Below are positions 5,734 through 11,313 of a stretch of DNA of 11,313 nucleotides, piece by piece. Below the pieces are notes generated by a model. That model saw nothing but the letters and a program-made list of their open reading frames with translations, was not told where the DNA came from and ran no database searches. This DNA is from Syntrophomonadaceae bacterium (GTDB taxonomy: Bacteria > Bacillota > Syntrophomonadia > Syntrophomonadales > Syntrophomonadaceae): the NCBI GenBank assembly GCA_028698695.1, contig JAQVWB010000039.1, positions 1 to 11,313 of the forward strand, written 5' to 3'. Numbering within the stretch: position 1 is the stretch's first letter; every line of letters starts with the position of its first letter. The position numbers and the translations under genes were made by a program.

Positions 5734-7074
5734 CTATATCTTATTGCTCCTGCTCCAAATTTTCATATTTTGTGCTTCCTTTATTAGCCCATCCCGGAGG
5801 TCAGGATGAGCGATGGTTATAATTCGCTCAGCCCGCTCCCATGTGCTGCGGCCAGCCAGGTCGCATTTGCCGTATTCGGTAATGATAATGTGGGCCTGGG
5901 TACGGGGAACGCTTACTATTGATCCCTGGGGAAGCATGGGCACAATCCGTGACTGCAGGTTGCCCTGCTTATCCTGGTAGCTGGAAGTACAGCAAATGAT
6001 GGCTTTGCCTCCTCTGGAACTATACGCACCGGTAACAAAATCCAATTGCCCGCCAGTACCGCTAATATGACGAGTACCCGACGACTCTGAGGAAATCTGT
6101 CCGTATAAATCTACCTCTATACAACTGTTTATCGACACAACATTATCATTCATAGCAATAATATAGGGATCATTGGTATAGGTAGTAGGATAGGCTGCCA
6201 GACTGGGATTATTGTCTATCCAATCATAGAGAAATTGACTTCCTGCGGCAAAGGCGTAAGTCGTTTTGCCCGTATCGATCGATTTTCGCTTATTGGTCAA
6301 TTTCCCGGCCTCAAACAAATGAAAAAAGGCATCACATAACATTTCGGAATGACAACCTAAGTCTTTGAGATCGGATTCGGCCAGCAGCGTACCTACAACA
6401 TTGGGCATACCGCCAATTCCCAACTGGATACAAGCCCCATCGACCATCTCTTTCATCACATGTTCAGCTATCTTCTTATCTGTTTCAGTAGGTGGAGGAA
6501 CTGGTATTTCCACTACCGGTGAATCCGCTTCCACAATGTAATCCACCTCAGAAATATGTAATAATTCTTCACGCCCGCCGCAGGCCCAGGGTAATCCCGG
6601 ACAAACCTCCACTACGATCTTCTTGGCAACATCACATATGGCGCGAAGGACGGCTACACTGCAGCTAAAATTAAAATAACCGTGTTTGTTCATCGGTGGA
6701 ACTCTAAACATAGCTACATCAACATCGTCATATAGACTCTTTCTATAGAAGAGGGGATTATTGCGGTAAAGGTTAGGAATATGATAGGCATTTCCCTTGT
6801 CATGCTGGGCTCTATCTGCTCCGCCAAAATGCCAATTGTTCATAAAGAAGGTTTCGCCTTGCGGATCAACTTTCCAGATTTCATGCACTTTTGCACTCAT
6901 AACCAGACGTATCTTAATATCATCAAGGTCATCCTTGCGAGCCGCCAATGCTGTATCCAGCGCATAGGGATTGGATAGAATCTGACCCCAATCAATCCAA
7001 TCTCCGCTTTTGACAATCTTTACGGCTTCTTCAGCACTGACTAATTTAGAACGATACTCATCAGCATAAGACAA
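5734..7074 (-). CDS. CoA-transferase of the acetyl-CoA hydrolase/4-hydroxybutyrate (butyryl-CoA:acetate) CoA-transferase family
   Basis: Transfers CoA between acyl-CoA and a free acid in the cytoplasm through a glutamyl-CoA intermediate. I choose TTG at 7074 (446 residues) because AAGGAG lies 8 bases before it. The GTG at 7083 overlaps that site. Numbered from the GTG, the family motifs are SKLVSAEEAV (12-21), GIGGMPNVVG (222-231), catalytic Glu247 in GCHSEML, and GTGGQLDFVTGAYSSRGGKA (342-361). The length fits the family (about 430-450). It follows the oxidoreductase beta gene by about 115 bases with no convincing terminator between. The context suggests that it activates a carboxylic acid for the oxidoreductase, or releases the acid from its acyl-CoA product. 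The substrate cannot be read from sequence. Butyrate, isobutyrate, isovalerate or 4-hydroxybutyrate are all possible. Confidence 0.88.
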   Translation of the reverse strand: MSYADEYRSKLVSAEEAVKIVKSGDWIDWGQILSNPYALDTALAARKDDLDDIKIRLVMSAKVHEIWKVDPQGETFFMNNWHFGGADRAQHDKGNAYHIPNLYRNNPLFYRKSLYDDVDVAMFRVPPMNKHGYFNFSCSVAVLRAICDVAKKIVVEVCPGLPWACGGREELLHISEVDYIVEADSPVVEIPVPPPTETDKKIAEHVMKEMVDGACIQLGIGGMPNVVGTLLAESDLKDLGCHSEMLCDAFFHLFEAGKLTNKRKSIDTGKTTYAFAAGSQFLYDWIDNNPSLAAYPTTYTNDPYIIAMNDNVVSINSCIEVDLYGQISSESSGTRHISGTGGQLDFVTGAYSSRGGKAIICCTSSYQDKQGNLQSRIVPMLPQGSIVSVPRTQAHIIITEYGKCDLAGRSTWERAERIITIAHPDLRDGLIKEAQNMKIWSRSNKI

Positions 7075-7143
7075 GCTGCTCACTCCTTGTTTTTTTCATT
7101 AATATCAGGTGCCAGTATTCGAGACTGTAACCATTACCAGCGT

Positions 7144-7171
7144 GCTGCTGAACAGACATATGAACAGCAGC
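7144..7171. repeat. Inverted repeat between the beta subunit and CoA-transferase genes
   Basis: GCTGCTG (7144-7150) and CAGCAGC (7165-7171) can form a 7-bp stem around a 14-base loop. No T tract follows on the minus strand, so it is not an intrinsic terminator. It could be an RNA processing or stabilising hairpin between the two cistrons. Confidence 0.35.
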
Positions 7172-7190
7172 TGCTAAACATCTTTGAAAA

Positions 7191-7466
7191 CTAAATCGTA
7201 ATCTTCGCCCGTTCCCGCATAAAAGCAATCTCGCGATCGATGTCGCCCTGAATTTCGGCGATGCGCTGAGCAGCATCAGAACCCTTAAGCAGACGGTTGA
7301 AGCGACCCTGCTTCATTAAGTATTCATCCACTGATTCAGCCTTCTTTTTACCGCTGATGATATGCGCGCTGGGGTTATTAAAGCTGATCTTGCCATTTTC
7401 CGCTTCCCATAACAACCAGGCACCGTTGCGTACAGCCATACGGCTCATTTGCACGGTTTCAGGCAT
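7191..7466 (-). CDS. 2-oxoacid:ferredoxin oxidoreductase beta subunit, C-terminal part (separated by a frameshift)
   Basis: These 91 residues (from MPETVQMSRMAVRNGAWLLW to the stop at 7191) are the usual C-terminal tail of PorB/VorB-type beta subunits: a surface region followed by VDEYLMKQGRFNRLLKG and a charged helix. The ATG at 7466 is internal, not a start. Upstream, the same frame reads YLGWQFD (7487-7467), which joins directly to YIEILAP of the main beta frame if one base is restored at about 7489/7490. The whole protein would then have 312 residues, normal for the family. As the sequence stands, this piece would be translated only by frameshifting or internal initiation. Confidence 0.8.
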   Translation of the reverse strand: MPETVQMSRMAVRNGAWLLWEAENGKISFNNPSAHIISGKKKAESVDEYLMKQGRFNRLLKGSDAAQRIAEIQGDIDREIAFMRERAKITI

Positions 7467-7480
7467 ATCGAACTGCCAGC

Positions 7481-8128
7481 CTAAATAGCGGGGGCCAGAA
7501 TTTCGATGTATTTCATACCGGGAATGTTTTTGGCTTTTACCACCTTGTCGTACAGGTCGCCGGGATAAGCCACCGTGGCAGTAGCCACATAGGGAATATT
7601 GTGCTCCAGCATCAACAGGGCCATGTTTTTCTTGGGCTGGCGCTTGCCGGCGGGGGTGGTGGTAGTGAAACTGCCGCGCGGGGTAGCACCGCTGCGTTGC
7701 ACGCCGGTGTTGCTGTAGGCTTCGTTATTATAGCAAAAAAAGATCATATTATCATTGCGCTCGGCTGCAGCTGAAAGCGCCTGGAAGCCGATGTCATAGG
7801 TGCCTCCATCTCCTACCCAACTGAATACAGTAGGCAGCTCGCCTTGCAGGCGGCCCTTTTCCTGCATTATTTCAAGGGCGTGGGTAATACCGGAGGCTGA
7901 AGATCCGGCAGTGGCAAATGTAATATTAATGCAGGGCCAATTGTAGGCCAGCCTGGGGGTCATGCCCATGCTGGCTACCGAGCAGGAGGGGGTCAGCAGC
8001 ATGATGGCATTTGGGCCCAGAGCCTTGCCTACGATGCGCAGTGCCATGGTGGCGGGACAGCCGCCACAGGCCCCGTTTCCGCTTAAGACCTGCTCAATGT
8101 CCGGTAATTGTTTAATGCTGGTAGTCAT
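7481..8128 (-). CDS. 2-oxoacid:ferredoxin oxidoreductase beta subunit (TPP-binding), N-terminal part
   Basis: Thiamine-diphosphate subunit that decarboxylates the 2-oxoacid (or carboxylates the acyl-CoA) and passes electrons to its iron-sulfur cluster. Visible motifs are GNGACGGCPAT (C21 and C24, first cluster ligands), TPSCS (C49), the TPP/Mg motif GDGGTYDIG (107-115) with NNEAYSNTGVQRSGATP (134-150), and the TTTTPAGK loop. The frame stops after ILAPAI at residue 215. The family continues as APCxxGW, with the cysteine as fourth cluster ligand. Here the codon reads GC with the preceding T missing, so the break falls exactly on that residue. AAAGGA lies 11 bases before the ATG. It follows the alpha gene by 28 bases. 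Either a real inactivating mutation or a one-base sequence error next to a run of five C. Confidence 0.85.
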   Translation of the reverse strand: MTTSIKQLPDIEQVLSGNGACGGCPATMALRIVGKALGPNAIMLLTPSCSVASMGMTPRLAYNWPCINITFATAGSSASGITHALEIMQEKGRLQGELPTVFSWVGDGGTYDIGFQALSAAAERNDNMIFFCYNNEAYSNTGVQRSGATPRGSFTTTTPAGKRQPKKNMALLMLEHNIPYVATATVAYPGDLYDKVVKAKNIPGMKYIEILAPAI

Positions 8129-8156
8129 ATGTCATACATTCCTTTCATGGTCTATG

Positions 8157-9290
8157 CTATTTTTCATCCATCATGGCGCGAATCTCGGCGGCCATGAAGC
8201 GGCGAGTCAAATCGATGCCACCAATACCCATTACCCGGTTTTTAACCGTGATATCATTGCGTCGGCCAAAGAGCACGCTTTTCAGTTCTGCAGCCAAAAT
8301 GCCGCCGGGGTGGCCGAAGTTATAGTTACGATCCAACACCATCACCTGAGCATTTTTCGGCAATACGCTGATGATATCCTCGGCAGGGAAGGGCAGATAA
8401 AGGCGCGGTCTGAGCAGACCGGCTTTTATGCCCTGCTCGCGAAGAATATCAATGGAAAGTCTTAATTCTGCCGCCATACTGTTGACCGCAAGGGCTACTA
8501 CTTCAGCATCTTCCAGCCGATAGGTGTCGATGGTATCGCCATCCCACATGCCGGTGATATCCTTGTATTCCTGCGCCGCCTGCTTTACCAGCGGGATGGC
8601 TGCCATTATATCTTCTGACAGCATCTGGCGGAAGGGTGCATATTCGGACGCATTGGTCACATTGCTGAAGGAAGAGGGATGCGCCGGGTCGAGCCGCCAT
8701 TCCGGTTCATGCAGCGGCAGGAAACGGTCGATATCTTCCTGTGGCGGCAGGGTAAGGGGCATCAAACAATGGGAGATGGCAAATCCGTCAAAGTTGACCA
8801 TCACCGGAATATTAATCTGTTCGGCCACACGGAAGGCCTGCAAAATGGTGTTGAACACCTCCTGATTGGAGGAGCAATGATATTGGATCCAGCCGGTATC
8901 GCGTTGAGACATTGAGTCCTGATGATCAGCCCACAAAGTCCAGGGGGCAAAAATACCGCGGTTTACGTTGCACATTACTACCGGCAAACGTCCACCGGAA
9001 GCCATATGTAAAACGTCATGCATATACAGCAGACCGTTGGCTGAAGTGGCCGTGAAAACACGGGCGCCGGCAGCGGATGCGGCCACGGCAGCAGCCATGG
9101 AGCTGTGTTCCCCTTCTACGGGAATGAAACGGGCGTGCAATTCGCCATTTTCAACCATGGCGGCCAGTGCTTCCATAATGCTGGTCTGGGGTGTGATAGG
9201 ATAACCGGGCACGACGTCCACGCGGGCACTTTTTACGGCCAGTGCTGCGGCGTGGGCCCCGGTATCCATTATAACTTGTGCTGCTTTCAT
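8157..9290 (-). CDS. 2-oxoacid:ferredoxin oxidoreductase alpha subunit (PorA/VorB type)
   Basis: The 377-residue alpha subunit forms the pyrimidine-binding and CoA-side part of the active site in PFOR/VOR enzymes. Motifs visible are GYPITPQT (29-36), PVEGEHSSM (57-65, with the glutamate that activates TPP), TATSANGLLYMHDVLHMASG (80-99), and WADHQDSMSQRDTGW (120-134). The start at 9290 has AAGGAGG 9 bases upstream, formed by the last codons of the delta gene, only 4 bases away, so the two are translationally linked. Substrate choice among pyruvate, branched-chain oxoacids and aryl oxoacids cannot be settled by eye. The leucine-type T-box upstream argues for branched-chain oxoacids. Confidence 0.9.
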   Translation of the reverse strand: MKAAQVIMDTGAHAAALAVKSARVDVVPGYPITPQTSIMEALAAMVENGELHARFIPVEGEHSSMAAAVAASAAGARVFTATSANGLLYMHDVLHMASGGRLPVVMCNVNRGIFAPWTLWADHQDSMSQRDTGWIQYHCSSNQEVFNTILQAFRVAEQINIPVMVNFDGFAISHCLMPLTLPPQEDIDRFLPLHEPEWRLDPAHPSSFSNVTNASEYAPFRQMLSEDIMAAIPLVKQAAQEYKDITGMWDGDTIDTYRLEDAEVVALAVNSMAAELRLSIDILREQGIKAGLLRPRLYLPFPAEDIISVLPKNAQVMVLDRNYNFGHPGGILAAELKSVLFGRRNDITVKNRVMGIGGIDLTRRFMAAEIRAMMDEK

Positions 9291-9294
9291 ACTG

Positions 9295-9552
9295 CTATGC
9301 CTCCTTTTCCATGCTGATTGCGCCGGTGGGGCATTCTACGGCGCATACGCCGCAGCCCTTGCAGTAGCGGTAATCAATCGTGCTTTCCTCACGGTTAATG
9401 ACCGCTTCCGGACAATATACCCAGCAGATTTGGCATTTAGTGCATTTCTGAATGTCAACCACCGGACGGTGGGTTCGCCAGGAACCAGTATCACCGCCGG
9501 CTCCCTTCATCGGCCAGGAAATAGGCCGGTAGGCCTTCGTAACTGATTTCAT
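9295..9552 (-). CDS. 2-oxoacid:ferredoxin oxidoreductase delta subunit (2x[4Fe-4S] ferredoxin)
   Basis: Small electron-transfer subunit of 85 residues. After an N-terminal segment with GDTGSWRTHRPVVD typical of PorD/VorD, it has two complete [4Fe-4S] motifs: C37-x2-C40-x2-C43-x3-C47-P and C64-x2-C67-x2-C70-x3-C74-P. It carries electrons between the beta-subunit cluster and external ferredoxin. AAAGGA lies 10 bases before the ATG. It is placed between gamma and alpha, the gene order gamma-delta-alpha-beta seen in four-subunit enzymes. Confidence 0.92.
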   Translation of the reverse strand: MKSVTKAYRPISWPMKGAGGDTGSWRTHRPVVDIQKCTKCQICWVYCPEAVINREESTIDYRYCKGCGVCAVECPTGAISMEKEA

Positions 9553-9591
9553 TTGTTTCCATTCCTTTCGCTAATCCAAATACAACGTGTA

Positions 9592-10131
9592 CTATCCTCT
9601 TATCTGCGTTACGGTGTTATAAGCCTTGCCAGCGGCACCCAGATTACGTTCACCACTACCCGGCCATTTATTCAAGATGGTTTGTTCCATAATATTTTGC
9701 GGAATGTTTAGCACCCGGCAAACCGCGCCAAACAGCGGAATATTGATAAAAGGTCCATCGGCCGAAAATAATCCGGCTTCCCGGGCAATCGCGTCTGCAT
9801 CCACCTGCCAGGTAGGGTGCTTCTCCACGGCTACGGCGTGGGGAGCGTTGATGATCACAGCACCAAATTCATTAATGCCTTCATTGACCGCCTCTTTGGT
9901 CAGTTTCTCGCTCATCACCACCACATAATCCGGCAGCTCACATTGACTGTGCGCATGAATACTGGTGGCGGACATGCGCACTGCTGCCCGTACCGGCGCT
10001 CCGCGGCGTTCCACCCCAAAGAAAGGCAAGGCCTGCCCCTGATTACCATTTTCCAGCGCAGCCTGCGCCAGCAAGTGCGCCAGGGTAACGGAGCCCTGCC
10101 CCCCAAACCCGTTGATTCGTAGTTCTAGCAT
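9592..10131 (-). CDS. 2-oxoacid:ferredoxin oxidoreductase gamma subunit (PorG/VorC type), first gene of the operon
   Basis: The chosen ATG at 10131 has GGAGG (10138-10142) 6 bases upstream and gives 179 residues. A longer frame to 10176 would run through the T-box terminator and is rejected. The N-terminal INGFGGQGSVTLAHLLAQAA (residues 6-25) is the family's nucleotide-like glycine loop. FFGVERRGAPVRAAVRMS (37-54) is the classic gamma-subunit signature. This subunit is structural and helps bind CoA. It is the first gene behind the T-box, so its translation start lies just after the regulated terminator. Confidence 0.9.
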   Translation of the reverse strand: MLELRINGFGGQGSVTLAHLLAQAALENGNQGQALPFFGVERRGAPVRAAVRMSATSIHAHSQCELPDYVVVMSEKLTKEAVNEGINEFGAVIINAPHAVAVEKHPTWQVDADAIAREAGLFSADGPFINIPLFGAVCRVLNIPQNIMEQTILNKWPGSGERNLGAAGKAYNTVTQIRG

Positions 10132-10154
10132 ATTGTTCCTCCATTCTTCCCACC

Positions 10155-10193
10155 AAAAAATAAACCCTTCGCTCAAAACTCTGAGACGAAGGG
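10155..10193 (-). terminator. Regulated intrinsic terminator of the T-box leader
   Basis: On the minus strand CCCTTCG-T-CTCA pairs with TGAGCGAAGGG (10165-10175), with one bulged base, and is followed by TTTATTTTTT. The left arm overlaps the sequence following the T-box core, so antiterminator and terminator are mutually exclusive. It ends about 13 bases before the ribosome binding site of the gamma gene. Confidence 0.9.
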
Positions 10194-10444
10194 ATTAACT
10201 CCGCGGTACCACTCAATTTAACGACTTATGCCGTTCACTCCATCAGGATGCGGGATTTTTTGCCCCGATATCCCCTTCCTTTTAACGGTGGAAGTTCCGT
10301 CCGAGCCTACTTTCCAAAAATGATTTCGGTCGGCAACTCAAGAGTGAGTTCTGCGATGCCTCTTCGACCGCCTCACACCAACCAGCGGTTCTCTATAACC
10401 TGAGGATCAGCTTACTATTCCCTGTCATCGTCATTTTGAATATT
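10155..10444 (-). promoter_or_regulatory. T-box riboswitch, specifier read as CUC (leucine)
   Basis: The leader senses uncharged tRNA and lets transcription continue. The T-box core AGTGGTACCGCGG lies at 10201-10213. Its TGGT bulge (10208-10211) would pair with a tRNA ending ACCA, so discriminator base A, as in tRNA-Leu, Ile and Val. Stem I is recognisable: the AGTA loop-E motif on the 5' side, GCTGATCCTC pairing with GAGGCATCGC, AGAGA and a GGTTGGTGTGA distal loop. On the 3' side the specifier loop reads GAA-CTC-A, with CTC at 10346-10348. A second AGTAGGCTCGGACGG motif marks stem II. CTC means leucine by the usual GAA-NNN-A layout. The amino acid call rests on hand folding and should be confirmed with a covariance model. 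The start of the RNA is estimated from the promoter. Confidence 0.9.
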
Positions 10445-10450
10445 GCATCC

Positions 10451-10479
10451 ATTATAATGACCTGCTATTTTTCTGTCAA
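10451..10479 (-). promoter_or_regulatory. Perfect sigma-A type promoter for the T-box operon
   Basis: On the minus strand TTGACA (10474-10479), a 17-base spacer, and TATAAT (10451-10456): both boxes and the spacing match the consensus exactly. Transcription should begin near 10444, giving a leader of about 310 nt. Such strength at initiation is usual where control is left to attenuation. Confidence 0.9.
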
Positions 10480-10514
10480 CTATTTTGTTATGCCTTAAGC
10501 TGTGACCGCCTCGT

Positions 10515-10558
10515 AAAAAACATCAAAAGGGGTTCCAGCTCTGAGTCTGAAACCCCTT
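10515..10558 (-). terminator. Intrinsic terminator after the tRNA-Ser genes
   Basis: On the minus strand AAGGGGTTTCAG (10547-10558) pairs with CTGGAACCCCTT (10527-10538) with one mismatch around an 8-base loop, followed by TTGATGTTTTTT. It separates the tadA/tRNA-Ser unit from the T-box operon promoter. The interval 10559-10620 shows only small repeats (a duplicated GTTCAC) and no gene. Confidence 0.8.
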
Positions 10559-10620
10559 GGTAATTCAGGTAAAGTGGCACCCTACGGGCACACTGATGTT
10601 CACTTCGTTCACTAATAAAG

Positions 10621-10713
10621 TGGCGGAGAGGGCGGGATTCGAACCCGCGAACGCTTTTGACACGTTACTCGATTTCCAATCGAGCGCCTTCAGCCGAACT
10701 CAGCCACCTCTCC
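10621..10713 (-). tRNA. tRNA-Ser(GGA)
   Basis: Class II tRNA with a long variable arm. The acceptor stem GGAGAGG (5' end at 10713) pairs with CCTCTCC, with discriminator G and an encoded CCA (10621-10623). The anticodon stem CTCGA/TCGAG carries loop TTGGAAA, giving anticodon GGA for UCC/UCU codons. The T-arm GGTTCGAATCC is intact. It lies 90 bases downstream of the second serine tRNA. Confidence 0.95.
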
Positions 10714-10742
10714 ACATTATATAAAGTTATAGGTTTATCTTT

Positions 10743-10759
10743 ACCCTGCACAGCAGGGT
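10743..10759. repeat. Hairpin between the two tRNA-Ser genes
   Basis: ACCCTGC (10743-10749) and GCAGGGT (10753-10759) form a 7-bp stem with a 3-base loop. There is no T tract on the minus strand, so it is more likely a processing or spacer hairpin in a common tRNA precursor than a terminator. Confidence 0.4.
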
Positions 10760-10803
10760 GGCTTACTTTGTTATAATATTCCGCGGTTGTCATCTAAAAG
10801 TCA

Positions 10804-10897
10804 TGGCGGAGAGAGTGAGATTCGAACTCACGAGGCGGGGCTTAGCCGCCTACTCGATTTCGAGTCGAGCGCCTTCGACCAACTCGGCCATCTCTCC
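10804..10897 (-). tRNA. tRNA-Ser(CGA)
   Basis: Class II tRNA. The acceptor GGAGAGA begins at 10897 and pairs with the 3' strand before discriminator G and an encoded CCA (10804-10806). The anticodon stem CTCGA/TCGAG holds loop CTCGAAA, giving anticodon CGA for UCG codons. The variable arm GGCGG/CCGCC is well formed and the T-arm AGTTCGAATCT is intact. Its first 56 bases (10842-10897) also serve as the 3' end of the tadA reading frame. Confidence 0.95.
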
Positions 10898-11312
10898 TCA
10901 AATCAGCAAAGAATGAACTTAGTATTTCGGCACATTCCCGCTCTAAAACTCCTGTTGTTATCTCCACCTGATGATTTAACCCGGGAAATCTAACTAAATC
11001 AAATATTGATCCTGCTGCTCCGGCCTTGGGGTCTCCGGCTCCAAATACCAGTCTTCCCAAACGGGCGTTGACCATTGCTCCGGCACACATGGCGCACGGT
11101 TCCAGGGTACAATACATGGTTACATCAGATAAACGCCATTTGCCCAGATGACGGGCTGCTCTTTGCATAGCCAGCATTTCCGCATGTGCGGTGGCGTCTT
11201 CCCGCAGTTCCTTTTCATTGCTGGCCCAGCCGATGATTTCATCATCCCGAACCATTACTGCTCCGATGGGGATTTCACCTTCCAGAAATTCTTTTCGGGC
11301 TAAGGCCAGGGC
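10842..11312 (-). CDS. tadA: tRNA-specific adenosine deaminase TadA, N-terminus outside the window
   Basis: Zinc enzyme that converts A34 to inosine in tRNA-Arg(ACG). The frame is open to the window edge and 156 residues are visible. The zinc and proton-shuttle motif is TAHAEMLAMQRA, and the second zinc motif is TLEPCAMCAGAM, followed by GRLVFGAGDPKAGAAGS. The tail VLERECAEILSSFFADLRRD is the normal C-terminal helix. There is no stop before the tRNA-Ser(CGA) gene. The frame enters it at 10897 and ends at a TAA at 10842-10844, adding about 18 basic residues (RRDGRVGRRRSTRNRVGG). The ATG at 11255 is internal, because conserved sequence (ARKEFLEGEIPIGAV) precedes it. Co-occurrence of tadA with tRNA-Ser is common in Firmicutes. 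Confidence 0.93.
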   Translation of the reverse strand, partial: ALALARKEFLEGEIPIGAVMVRDDEIIGWASNEKELREDATAHAEMLAMQRAARHLGKWRLSDVTMYCTLEPCAMCAGAMVNARLGRLVFGAGDPKAGAAGSIFDLVRFPGLNHQVEITTGVLERECAEILSSFFADLRRDGRVGRRRSTRNRVGG

Positions 11313-11313
11313 C

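Noticed and set aside
5610..5822. 70-residue plus-strand frame after the CoA-transferase
   Set aside because: It runs into the CoA-transferase gene on the other strand and has no ribosome binding site or motif. The interval 5592-5733 is best seen as a spacer within the operon.
7075..7083. GTG start of the CoA-transferase at 7083
   Set aside because: Its only possible ribosome binding site AAGGAG overlaps the codon itself, whereas TTG at 7074 is 8 bases from it.
7084..7190. Possible terminator between the beta subunit and CoA-transferase genes
   Set aside because: The inverted repeat has no T tract after it. I see no convincing promoter either, so co-transcription is the simpler reading.
8503..9317. 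Several plus- and minus-strand frames inside the alpha subunit gene
   Set aside because: They are alternative-frame readings of a well-supported gene with full family motifs.
10132..10176. N-terminal extension of the gamma subunit frame to 10176
   Set aside because: It would be translated from the T-box terminator. The ATG at 10131 has a strong GGAGG at the right distance and begins at the family's normal N-terminus.

Overview
The window looks like a low-to-mid GC anaerobic Firmicute (Clostridia or a relative). The reasons are a textbook T-box leader, a perfect vegetative promoter, strong GGAGG ribosome binding sites, a tadA/tRNA-Ser neighbourhood, and an operon of ferredoxin-dependent 2-oxoacid oxidoreductase plus CoA-transferase. 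I cannot name the genus from sequence alone.

Positions 1-3030: a decayed Rhs/YD-repeat gene on the plus strand. A cadherin-like fragment runs out of frame into about 20 YD repeats. The reading frame breaks again near 1251 and continues into the Rhs core domain and a variable tip that I do not recognise. No same-strand immunity gene follows. A single-pass membrane protein of unknown function (2368-3009) faces it on the minus strand.

Positions 3030-4740: a scrapyard of insertion debris. It holds the C-terminal end of an IS91-type transposase, the C-terminal half of a BAAT-type acyl-CoA thioesterase with a frameshift, and a complete-ended 1062-bp insertion sequence. The transposase of that element appears to have lost its middle by an in-frame deletion.

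Positions 4740-10480, minus strand: the main unit. A perfect promoter (TTGACA, 17 bp, TATAAT) drives a leader of about 310 nt containing a T-box riboswitch whose specifier I read as CUC (leucine). Then come the gamma, delta, alpha and beta subunits of a PorGDAB/VOR-type 2-oxoacid:ferredoxin oxidoreductase, a CoA-transferase of the 4-hydroxybutyrate/butyryl-CoA transferase family, and an uncharacterised 268-residue protein ending in C-x2-C-x5-C. An intrinsic-terminator-like hairpin closes the unit. The beta gene carries an apparent one-base deletion exactly in the codon of a predicted iron-sulfur cysteine.

A T-box switches genes on when its tRNA is uncharged. A leucine T-box therefore makes most sense if this operon supplies leucine: the CoA-transferase would activate a branched-chain acid such as isovalerate, and the oxidoreductase would run in reverse (reductive carboxylation) to give the 2-oxoacid precursor. 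This is an inference but a testable one.

Positions 10480-11313, minus strand: a terminator, tRNA-Ser(GGA), tRNA-Ser(CGA), and the 3' part of tadA. The tadA reading frame has no stop before the tRNA and ends inside the tRNA-Ser(CGA) gene.
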